Assembly (NCBI GenBank): GCA_014871385.1
Contig: CM026424.1
Coordinates: 16,391,042-16,455,041, forward strand
Source of the DNA: Ceratodon purpureus
Lineage: Eukaryota; Streptophyta; Bryopsida; Pseudoditrichales; Ditrichaceae
Length of the DNA: 64,000 bases
Direction: 5' to 3'
Below the pieces are notes generated by a model. The model was not told the DNA's origin. It saw nothing but the letters and a program-made list of their open reading frames with translations, and made no database searches. This document shows, one piece after another, positions 33,157 through 43,240 of this stretch. A program made the position numbers and the translations under genes. How positions within the stretch are numbered: position 1 is the first letter of the stretch; the number at the start of each line of letters is the position of its first letter.

Positions 33157-36100
33157 GTTACTCAAACACAAGATGAGTTGGTAAAACAATCTTGTCCTGG
33201 AGACTTGAAGACTGCTTCAGAAGGCGAATTGGAGCACCGTAAACAATACAAGCTGGACTCCATTGGCGTCATCAACAAACTCAGGATTAAACCAGAAAGG
33301 AAGTCCCGCTTGATGGTGCCCCTGTGCAGGATGATTTCAATGGCCAAGGTTAGACCAGTGGGTGAGATGGGGGTACAGCACTTGGAGCGGGAGTTTGTTA
33401 AGGGGTATAGAGATGGGGACCGCGTCATGTACATCTCCATATACAACAGTGAGGACCAAACGAAGGATGTTGCGGCGGAGACCATAGCCGGTTGGAGCCC
33501 TTTATGGAGGGCCGCTAGTGATCGTTTTGATGATGAGATCCGTGGAGACGAGGACTGGATGCAATTCTCCAACAAGATGTTTTTTGTTTGGGAAGGTAAC
33601 CACCGCCTCGCTGCCTGGCTCCGACATATAAACAAGCATCATGCAGACGACCCAGCATGGCACATCTCTGTGCATTGCATTATACTTGATCCCCGCGGCC
33701 ATGTTGGCAAGTTGCTTCACGCCATGCACGACATTAATTGGTAAGTCTTTCCGTTGCTATCCTTCTTTGTGCACACTCAATCCTTTGTGCTACAACATTT
33801 TATTTGTCTAATATTCAACATTGATTTTCAGGTCGACTGAGAATGACCACGTCAAGAGTAATCTTCCTGCAAAGTTGTATCGAATCCGCTCATTCGGGAT
33901 GATGAAACTTGAGGATTTTAAAGACCTCCTGAGCCCTGAAGAATATGATGCATGTCTGAAACACAAGCCACCTAATCCGTCGTGGTTTCCCTTGACAACT
34001 AAAATTTTTATAGCATTTCTATATCGTGTAAGTTTTGCCGCCATCCTCTCTTCGCTTCTGCAACTTGGATAAATTCCGATATCCTGATAATTACTTTTGT
34101 TTCAACAGCCGGAAATCGCACTGGCCTCCGATGAAGCAGTGAGGGCCTACTATGAGAAGACACCAGAGGAGGATCAAACTGCAAATGCAGTTTGGGATGT
34201 CATGAATGAGGCATCTGAGAAAATGGTCGAATCCATCAAGAAGAAGGACTTCACCAAGTACTTGGCCATTGCGAATCCCAAGAATGGTGACGACTTCCTC
34301 AATGAGGTGAAACACTCACTAATGCCATTTATAATACTTCGTATGTCAACGTGATTTCCTTACTTCGTAGCGTCTAAAATAATCACTCTTCATGCAGATC
34401 AATCGACATTACAGTGACTTCTCTAAACCGGAGATGACCATTGAGAAGCTACAGAAAATTGTCCCAGCAGCAGTTGAGCCCAAATACAAGGCTCGCTGGT
34501 TGCGGTGGTGGAACTCATCCCCAAATTCCAGACTATCTTACAGATTCCTTCCGCTGGAATTCAAGGAAACCGACCTCGACCCTTGGTTGAACAAGGCTTC
34601 ATTTTGGGCCGGGGTATATTTTCTACATTTATTATTCAAATTACATTATTGTTTTTTTATTTCATAAGTCGTACCTCGTCGCTAAAATATTTTCGTCTAT
34701 ATTATAGTTGGAGGAAGCTGTCATCAATGAAGTCGAGGACATATGCAAATCGGAGAACCTCATCATCAATTGGAAGGATTTTCCTGATGTCCAAGAACCG
34801 GGGGCTTATGTGGAGAGTTCACGTATTCTTTTATGGGACAAGGCCTTCCCGACGTTCCTTGGAAAGCAGGCTGAGAAGGTTTATGACAAGAAGTCTAACT
34901 TCGCTAAATTCCCTGGAACCGCTGAGGTTGTTAAGCGGGTTACTTACCGGTACGTATGTTATCTTCATGTCATTCGTTTTCCGCAATAATGGGCTGTTTT
35001 TATTTTAGTGATGCTAACCTTCTATAAAATTGTTTATTTAGGTACTTTAAGAGAGAGCTTGTTCCAAAAGGCGTCCTCACCGTCCAGCAGCTCCCCAGCT
35101 ACTTCCTTGCTTGGACGTCGAGAACCTCGGACCAGTGTATCTATTCTCCACAACAGTTGAAAAGGTACAAAGCTCCCCACTTGCTTGAGGGATGCTGGTA
35201 CCTTGATTGTTTTCGCGGTTTCACTATTGACTCTGAGGTGGACATCAAGACTTTACATGATGCCGGTGAGGTAGTGGCCGAAGAAGCGGTGGAAGGTACT
35301 GAAGATGGCGGAGGCCCTGAAGACCAATCATCGGCTCCTCCACCGAAGAAAGGGAGAGCTCGGCGACTGAAATCTTTGCGATCACATTCACAAGCTTCAC
35401 AGCAAACTGGTGCGGCGTCTTCCGCTCCAGAGCAGACGGCACCAGAGCCCTCTCCAGGTAATGTGGTTACGAAGCCCTCTTCAACTTCTTCACCGGGTCC
35501 TTCCTCGATCAGTGCTTCGGAGATCACCAGAGGTCTCCTTCAGCAGAGGAAGGCCAAACTATATCCTCAAACAACTTCTTCCCCTGGAGCTTCGATTTCC
35601 ACACATGTTTCCGTCTTCAACTCATCTGTGGATTCCTTGTTACGGCGAAATAAGAGACAGGAGAGAAAAGGTGGCGACCCGGATTGGATCAAGACTCAAG
35701 ACTTCATTCGCAAGGTATGTTCCGATATTTTGACATTTACTGGATTCTGCCACCTCTACTCGCTATGTAGTTACTAACTCTCGTTTCTTGTTTCCTCAAG
35801 TTTGGAGCAGGCCGCGAAAACAAAGTTCCGGACCGGTGCAAATAAGAGGACCATCTGGGAGTCGACTTGATCATTGCCGACATCCCTGAGAATCTTCCCG
35901 TCCCATCCGTTTCCGTTCCCCCCACGAGTATTCCGCCTTGGAACTCTCGCGAGAAGGATTATGTGTTCGACTTCTTCCGTTTTGCAGATAAATTCATGCA
36001 GAAAGATGGTGCCATCTGCCTCATCTACAACATTGATCAGAAGCTGGCTAAGGATATCGACGAAGAAGCTGCTGGTGGTGGATACGTGCTGTTCAAGGAC

Positions 36101-37117
36101 TGGTGGGGTGTCAATGTACTCGGCCTGACTTCTCCTACGAACCCCGAGAACTTGGTACTTTTCCTAAACATACCCTTCTCTTTGCTTACTGATAACCCTT
36201 CCGCTTCATTTTACTCACTAGTTTTGCTTGACTGCAGACTATGCGGTTCTGGATTCGCGTCTACGTTCGTAGTGGCAGTACTTTCTCCTTCCAGACGAAG
36301 AAGGAAGAGCTGATACATGGGCTCCTCAACATTACCGAGAGTGATGCCATTTTCAACCTCACCGATCTGGACTCGCAGCTCATGAATGGGGAGGTGCCGT
36401 GGAGAGGCCCAAGGGAGAAATCCCCTGAGATGATGCAGGGCATAATTGAGGAGCTGTCAAAGCCCGGCGACATAGTCCTTGATTGGAATGCTGGGACAGG
36501 TAACTCTTCTTACATATCTCTGCTTTATTATTCCTCTCGTTTTTCCCACAGTTTCTCATTTCTTTGTTTCTCTCCGAGTTTCAGGGGCCTCCATCAAGGC
36601 CGCCCAGGCTGTTGGTCGTCACATTCTCGCTTTTGAGGATGACGAAGCCATATTCAACGCCCTTCTCAAACCATCCGCCATGGGTCCTCCTAAACATCCA
36701 AGGTTGGCAGCAGCAGGCGAAGCGCCTCCAAAGAGAGCAAGACCTGATAAGTGGTGTAAGTCTTTTATTCTTTGTTCAAATTATCCAAGCATTACTTCTC
36801 TTTGCAGCTCTACGTACTCGATCTAACCACAATCGGTTCTCTATTGCAGAGTAGTTTCAGCAACACCGCGACGTGGGCCATCATCAGTGTCCACTCCATC
36901 GTGGCGTCTTCATTCCAGCCCGATTCAGCCTTTCATACTTCCGGACTACGCAGAGGACTTAGCACAGGCGTTTCAATCTGGAGCCCTCACTTATGTTCCT
37001 AGTCGGCCAACTACTTTTGATCCTAGGGCCCTTCTATTCGTCGATGACGAGGCGGTAGAAGGAGATTCAGAGTCATCTAGTTCTGAGAGTGAAAGTAGCG
37101 ACTGTAGCATGTTGTGA
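33157..37117 (+). pseudogene. ParB-like/DNA methyltransferase-like transposon protein, copy B (one in-frame stop)
   Basis: Ten exons with consistent GT-AG sites and phases: 33157-33740, 33832-34027, 34109-34306, 34398-34613, 34708-34949, 35042-35714, 35801-36154, 36238-36499, 36585-36755, 36861-37117. Exon 33157 carries the ParB/Srx-like region (MVPLCRMIS, VRPV, then VWEGNHRLAAW and SVHCIILDP). Exon 35801 has LDLIIADIPENLP (motif IV position). Exons 36238 and 36585 have PWRGPREKSPEMMQGIIEEL, KPGDIVLDWNAGTG (motif I) and GRHILAFEDD, the pattern of N6A/N4C methyltransferases in beta-class order. The C-terminus is acidic (FDPRALLFVDDE, Ser/Glu tail). TAA at 35843-35845, between GRE and VDL, interrupts the frame; elsewhere it is open. 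The DPPY-type motif is degenerate (ADIPEN), so catalysis is doubtful. Further 5' exons may exist upstream of 33157. The nuclear role is unknown; DNA binding or modification of the element is inferred. Confidence 0.75.
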
Positions 37118-37466
37118 TTTTGAAGGAGGCTTCGGTCTATTGTTGTTTTCATTGGATTTGATTTGATTTGATCAAACCTTGCCTCCTTTATGTTCTTTCA
37201 AGTTTGTTTTTTTTCCTAGTGCATTTACATAATCCTATGAAAGAATTATTTGTTTGATCTAAAACTTAACGCATGGTCATTGTATCTTCCCTAAACCCAT
37301 GACAAATCTAACAAAATGTATGCATGACGTCATCATGACATCAGCCCTAATTTGTATCGTAGAGAACAAACGTAATAAATTCTTACCAGAGTTAACCCTG
37401 ATCTCCACGGTAATATACTCTTTTCCTAAAAAAAGTGTCAAAATCAAGCCTTAATTTAGTAATTTT
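37118..37466. other. 3' flank and subterminal region of copy B
   Basis: No ORF. Contains the TGACGTCATCATGACATCA block (37325-37343) followed by GCCCTAA, shared with the right subterminal region of copy A (14446-14464). Confidence 0.6.
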
Positions 37467-37584
37467 CCACGGTTATAGGGTCTACTTTGCTTTTGAAAAT
37501 TTTGATAATTGTCAATTCTGTGCTCTCCATTCTGTGCTCTTCGCTCTCCGCTCTACGCTCTCCGCTCACATACGAACTTTCCCC
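37467..37584. repeat. Right terminal inverted repeat of copy B (118 bp)
   Basis: Begins CCACGGTTATAGGGT, contains CGCTCTCCGCTC-type repeats, and ends GAACTTTCCCC. Reverse complement aligns to the left end at 22079, and the same-strand sequence aligns to 14588-14705. Confidence 0.88.
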
Positions 37585-37594
37585 GACGACAAGA
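37585..37594. repeat. Target site duplication of copy B, right
   Basis: GACGACAAGA, identical to 22069-22078. Confidence 0.9.
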
Positions 37595-37966
37595 TGGCAG
37601 GAGGACTTGATGAGATCGAACTTTCTATCATTGATGAACCCATTGATTATCGTAACGATGAGACAATGTAGTTGAGTGAGAGATCTGATGTGCTTGTGGA
37701 GGTGATCAACGAGTCTACTCTTGTTTCCATCAGTACCGATCAGTCTGCGGTAGTTGAGTCTCCTGATGATTTTGTTATTCAAGCAGGTTTTGATATTTTT
37801 GATGAAGCTTCTTTTGACAAGAAATGCGTTGTATCCAAAAGAACGGTACAACAAAGAGCAACTTTTGGGTGAAAAACCGGTTTAATGCTTGGAGGAGTCT
37901 TCAAAATTAGATACCTCGGTGCCTTTGGAGGAAATTCCTCTTCGTGAGTTGTCAGAGTTGCTTTGT

Positions 37967-37999
<33 letters not shown>

Positions 38000-38458
38000 A
38001 AGAACAAAAAAGGGAAGCACTATCCTAGTCAAAGTGTCATGCAAATCTACAAAGGTTTCAACCGGACATTCTGTGGCCTTTAGAGAGAGAGGCTCGATTC
38101 TACACGGATTAATGAGAAACCTTTTCTCATGCACACTCATCCTTTCTTTGGTTGCACATTCAAGTCAGTTCTTCCGGTGATGGAGAAGTCGATCAAGGCC
38201 AGTGCAAACAAAGCTAGGCGTAAGGTTGATTACTTCAATGATGAAGATGAGCGTAAGATTTTAGCGCATCTTTTACATCAGCCTAATTGTGCTTACGGGG
38301 TGCAGAGGAGATTTGTTCTCTTCGCTACATCTGTTTTCTTCGTGAGAGGAAATACGGAGTTGTGGAAGTTGTGTGCAGTCGATTTTTGTCTCGGCACTGA
38401 TGAGCGTGGCCGGGAAATGCTGAGGTCACTTGAAAAACTCAACCTTCTCTGTCTGTAA
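37585..38458 (+). pseudogene. Downstream part of DUF3504/Crypton-like gene interrupted by MULE copy B
   Basis: Continuation of the coding-like sequence ending at 22068. It starts with MAGGLDEIELSIIDEP (37594), has stops at 37669 and 37870, and a long poly-T at about 37969-37998. The downstream half resembles the DUF3504 region of ZMYM/QRICH1 proteins, which derive from Crypton tyrosine recombinases: KGKHYPSQSVMQIYKGFNRTF (family pattern YPPKTLYQIxCGLQR), then HPFFGCTFKSVLPVMEKSIK, DYFNDEDERKIL and FATSVFFVRGNTELWKL (family pattern GLNFALRGGxEHRxLR). The Arg/His catalytic residues are not conserved here. Several stops and shifts show it was already decayed, or decayed after the insertion. It is useful mainly as proof of the insertion site. 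Confidence 0.5.
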
Positions 38459-41400
38459 CTTTTAAGTGGTCTATTTTAAGTAGATGTTGATTGCACTTGA
38501 GGCACTTAAGTGAATGTGAGCTCTGAGCTTTAATACGTAGGTTTCAGTGATCTAGTTGATTGCATGCCTTACAGCATCGATAATGTGCTCTTAATTTTGA
38601 GCATGTGGTGTCGTTGTAGACGTTAAACTGCACTTGATATTAGTGAAAGTTGCGGGAGTTTTGGAACACACTCAAGTTGTGTAGTATGTTTGTTTAGCGC
38701 ATGCACTAGTAGCATGATTTCAACGTCGATCACAAGGTTTGGCAACAGCAATGTGGTTCACTTCTCTTCCTGATTAGTTGCCTTTGAAATCCTAATTAGC
38801 TTCCAGACTCCAGTTGTATGTATAGACACATCGACGCTTAGAAGAAGTTTTTCTGTAGTTGGCTTATTTTATGCAACATGGGATTACATTTATGGAGAAC
38901 CGCAAAGTCATGCACTGTGCTCGATGCAACAAATTCAACATTTAAGTGACACTGAAAGAATTGGAAGTTCATTTACAGAAAAAACATTCTGGGGCAACAT
39001 GGAGGACAACTGATAATGTGTGGTTTGATTCTTTATACAAAGATAAAGATGATTTTAAAATGATTTTTGCCACTCATTTAAATTGACTTAAGGTATACTG
39101 GAATTCTGAATATGATTTTGAATGCATGGCTTTAGAATTTGAGCAGTTACAGGCACATGTATATATTAAAGAAAAAAGAGTTGATAGTAATATTTTATTA
39201 ATCATTGTGAACGGTCATTTTTTCCAAGAAGATATTACATTTATGGAAAGGGAAGCAGCTTTTCTTGAACAATATAGAAAAGCTACAAGAAGGGATATTT
39301 GAGGGATGGTACCAGAATGGTGACTTATGGATGCCGTTATGCTCGTGGACATTTTCGGTAGTAAGTATTAAATTTCTTTTGAAATTTTTAAAGCGAAAGT
39401 TTTTTTTTTTTTTTAATAAATATTAATTAATTTTATTTATATTTTTTTCAAGTATATACATCCAAATCTGCATTGTCACGAACGTTCCGAGAATTTGGCT
39501 ACGTTTATTTATAAGCGGTTGAAGAAACTTTTTCCATTTGTTTTAACTCATTTGAGAAAAATTTGAGAAATGGAAAACATGCCTCTGAATGTCAAATGTT
39601 TAGGTGAAATTCCATTCACATGAATGTTTATCACAAAAAATTACAAACGTAATCCTCAGCGGGACTTACATGATTACAACTATTGCTTCTTTGTTTCGTT
39701 TGGTAAAAATGGTAAGAATATTTATTTTGATTTGTTCTAACTTTAATTTTATGTGAATGTATTTCATATATTTCAATATTATTTTTATGTACTAACATCA
39801 TAATATTTTTTTATTGTAATTTCTGCTCATAACCTTAGACAGTACATCATAATCTGTTTTCCAACATTTCACTTTGGTATCCAACATTTCACTCTGGTAA
39901 CCAAATAGGTTATTTTTTGGAGCCTAAAGTTGGTGACATCCTAGAAATTGAGCATTGTACGAAGTCTATGGGTCAAAAGGGTCAATTTGATATTGCCCTT
40001 TATCAGAAGATTTCATTCTACCGATGGTATAACAAGATTTAGGAGCAAATTGAAGATGAAGGCTATGACAAACTAGCAGCTAATTGGATAGCTAGTAGTA
40101 GCCGTTACTTTGCTGGACTTTAGTGATTTTTATTTCCATTTAAATACTTATGTTATATATTTTAATATAATTATTTTATATGGTTTTTTGTAATACTCCA
40201 AAATTTACATATACTTGGTGTAAACTGTAAATTTGAAACTATCAACTTTAAATACAATGTACCATTCATGAAACCGCGTAATCATAACAAGCGAAAGGTA
40301 TTATTAAGGTGTGTAAAAAATATATAAAAGGTGTATAAAGAAAGTAGAAAGACATATTTCTGTGGATAAATTTCTTTATCTTTATGAACGTTTCTTTATC
40401 GTTTTGCTTTCTTTCTCTTTTTCATTGTCTCTTTTTTCTTTGATCAACTTAATACTTGTAATTTTTCAAGTTTTTATTTAATCATTACATAATCCAGTCA
40501 CTATTACATTTTGCCACTATGGCATTTTTCTGTTTTTCTAGAAGTCACACTAGAAACAGCGGCCATTATAACGTATATCGTGTATTATATGTTGTTAGAG
40601 TTTTCATTTGTATCGAAAATTCATTGATAAAAGATATATTGTTAAAGTAAATTTCCTACAGTTGCAATGGCAAATGGCTTGAGATAACGTTAGAGCAACA
40701 ACAAGAGATTATTCAGTACTCTAAGATTATGTTAGCTAGTAATGGAAAGATTACTAAAGGAGCATTAACTGTGTAGGTCAATGCACACTTTTATGCAAAA
40801 GTTTTTGAGATGAATATTGGAAGAATAGTAATTTAAACGAAAATAAAAATTTAGTAGACTTGACGTTGGACACTTCAATGATTCTAAGTGCATATAAAAG
40901 TCTCGACTCTTAATGCATAGAAGTAGAGGAAGCCACTTTTACTTGGTTTATAACAATACAAAAAAACAATGTGGCTTTATCTAATGACCTTGTGGTGACT
41001 ACTAGTGATGGGGCAAACAAAACCAAAATCAATTTAACTAATACATCTTGCCACTTTAGGAAGTAATGTGTAAAATATGATTCCCTCCTCTGCCCTACAA
41101 TTTTGTTTGAATCCTCACACGCGACCGTAAACGTTTAACAATAAATTCTTTACTTTTAAGAGATTCACTCTTGGATGTATAAAATCTTCTTCATATACAT
41201 TAATTGCCTAAGAAATAGGTATTTGCATTCCATAAGGTTTTTTTTAATATGTCTTGTGAAATATTTAATTAGATCTTGAAAGTTTAGTGCAATGTTGAAT
41301 TTAAAGAGTTTCTTGGATTTCTACATAGTTGGTTGAAAGAATTGATAAGATTGATTTGACTCTCCAAAGTTTAAAAAATTTACAACAAAGTAATCCACCA

Positions 41401-42506
41401 ATGACACTCAAGTACTGAAAATTCTTTAGAAAATATTGTCATGAATGAAAACTAGTACAATATAATTATATATGTTTGGACATGATGAAACCTATTGATC
41501 AAAGTAGCTCATAAAGTATTTTTTACTTTCAAAAATTGTACAAATTTCAATACTAGCAAATAAATCATGCAAAAATTTGCTTTCGTAATGAACAGTAACC
41601 TCCAAAGTTGGAAAAATTACCACCTTTTAATGGTTGGCCTAGAAAAAGTATAAAGAGCTTAAGTCATCATGATAAGGTATCTTTACTTTACTTCATATTG
41701 CTCTAGTGGATAAATTATAATAGAAAATCTTCTCGGCAACAATCATTTTATCCATGTCTTACATATATGTTTGACTTTCTTCTTCATTAATACCTATGGA
41801 AAGACAACTACATTAAAATTAATGCATTAAAATCTAAGTAATAGTTGAAATTAATCACTAAAAAAATAGGAGATGTGAAGCTTGGAAATTTTATTGAAGT
41901 TTAATGGTCAAGACTAAACCTAGAAGTTGAGAACATTGGTTATATTTCAAAAGTATCAATTTGTGAAAAAATTATTGCCTATGATAAGAAATACATGAAA
42001 ACTAACAATAACGAATATAAAAAAACAAAGATTTCTACATGGATCCAAATAAAAACACAATACCATAATAGATGATTAAGTCAAATATCCAAAGAAAGAT
42101 ACTAATAATATATTTTCATAATGTTTTCTTTTTTCAATTTTGAACCATGTCAACTAATTATAATATTATATTATGTGATTATTTTATTATTAATTATCTT
42201 TTCATCTTATCCCTTTTCACATAACATCTAATATTATAGATGACATAATAACCATCAAGCACCACTAGTTATATCTATATAAATATTCATTATCAAGTTG
42301 ATGAATTCCAAATGAAGTTAATATGACAATGCTTTGCAATAGTATGGGGATCAATAACATTTATAAAATGAACAAAAAGATTGGATTAAAATCAAAGATC
42401 AGTAGGAAGGAACATTCATCTACTAACATCTCTAAAAGCCTATGATAATTTCCTTTGAAAGTTCATGACAAATTTATGCATTATCAATAAGTAAAAAATA
42501 AAATTG
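38459..42506. other. AT-rich DNA with no intact gene
   Basis: Apart from the decayed ORF at 38892-39303 and another coding-like stretch near 39905-40123 (frame with EPKVGDILEIEHCTK and GQFDIALYQK, one stop), nothing is supported. Sequence from 40140 on is strongly AT-rich and repetitive-looking. The LTR retrotransposon inserted at its right edge. Confidence 0.55.
38892..39303 (+). pseudogene. Decayed zinc-finger ORF
   Basis: A frame beginning MENRKVMHCARCNKFN runs about 137 codons with only three stops (a TAA and two TGAs) in otherwise AT-rich DNA, far more open than expected. It includes a possible C2H2/BED-like finger (CARC...HLQKKH) and an Asp/Phe-rich stretch (WFDSLYKDKDDFKMIF). No family assigned. 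It may be the N-terminus of an old transposase. A second coding-like fragment follows at about 39905-40123. Confidence 0.35.
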
Positions 42507-42511
42507 AGTGT

Positions 42512-43178
42512 TGTTACCACACAAGTGGCGGCCCGAACTGAAGTCGAGGACGGCATCAACGGGCCACGACTCCCAGTCCCTACGGTCTCCAGGGACGGCC
42601 ACCATAGTATAAAAGTCTAGGTTTTAGTCGCCAAAGCCCTCTCTGATTTCGTCTCTAAAACTAGGAGCTAGGTTGCAGACTCTCGCTAAGCCACGGCCGT
42701 GAGCGAGAGTCTATTTTGTACTCCTGAAACTCTGTTTCTTTGGACGACCTTTAATGGAAAAGACTCTGCCTTGCTAAAACTCTACTGTGTCCAGAACCCC
42801 CCTGCTTACTGCCATTGCTTCCTCTTGCTTCCTTCCTTCGCTGCCTTCTCTTCCGCCCTCCCTTGCATTCAACCCCTCCTCTTTTCCCTGAACCACGAAG
42901 TGCCTCCTCGCTACACACTGACTCCGCTGAATCCTGAAACACCAAGGACTTCCTACACTGTCTCTAGCTCCGAGGACCCCAAGGGACCAAGGACCCCTCG
43001 TCTCCTCGCTGAACTAACCCTAACGGTTGGAAGTCCGGCTCCCCTGATATCCGGTAAGGTGATCCGGATATACCCGCGCTCTGCTGGTTTTCACATATCA
43101 ACCCACTTGTCCAAACTCGACCCCGTACACTTAGACTCTCCCCTGATCATTGCCTCCATAGGACCTCCACGGCTAACA
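42512..43178 (+). repeat. 5' LTR
   Basis: Begins TGTTACCACACAAG and ends GGCTAACA. Contains a TATA box TATAAAA at 42608-42614, the likely start region for the genomic RNA. An ORF running through it (from 42699) is a by-product and is not taken as a gene. Confidence 0.95.
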
Positions 43179-43179
43179 T

Positions 43180-43201
43180 TTTGGCGACCATGCTGGGGAT
43201 G
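43180..43201 (+). other. Probable primer-binding site
   Basis: TTTGGCGACCATGCTGGGGA starts within 2 bases of the 5' LTR end. The TGGCGAC..GGGGA form is common in plant Ty3/Gypsy elements, where it pairs with a tRNA 3' end. The tRNA is not identified here. Confidence 0.6.
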
Positions 43202-43240
43202 GAAATTTGATCTAGGGGAGATCGAGATCAACGTCAAAAC

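Larger units (their letters stand above)
22079..37584. mobile_element. MULE copy B, complete 15.5-kb element
   Basis: Bounded by inverted terminal repeats (left begins GAGGGAAGCTTGTACG; the right end, reverse-complemented, begins GGGGAAAGTTCGTATG) and a perfect 10-bp target duplication. From left to right: small gene (plus, 23122-23574), MULE transposase (minus, 27144-23829), 128-bp tandem array (27744-32365), and a ParB/methyltransferase-like gene (plus, about 32417-37117). The order is the mirror image of copy A. The transposase and small gene are open, so this is the less decayed copy. Within the transposase an in-frame deletion of 118 codons is seen relative to copy A. The insertion lies inside an older, decayed DUF3504-like gene. 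Confidence 0.88.
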
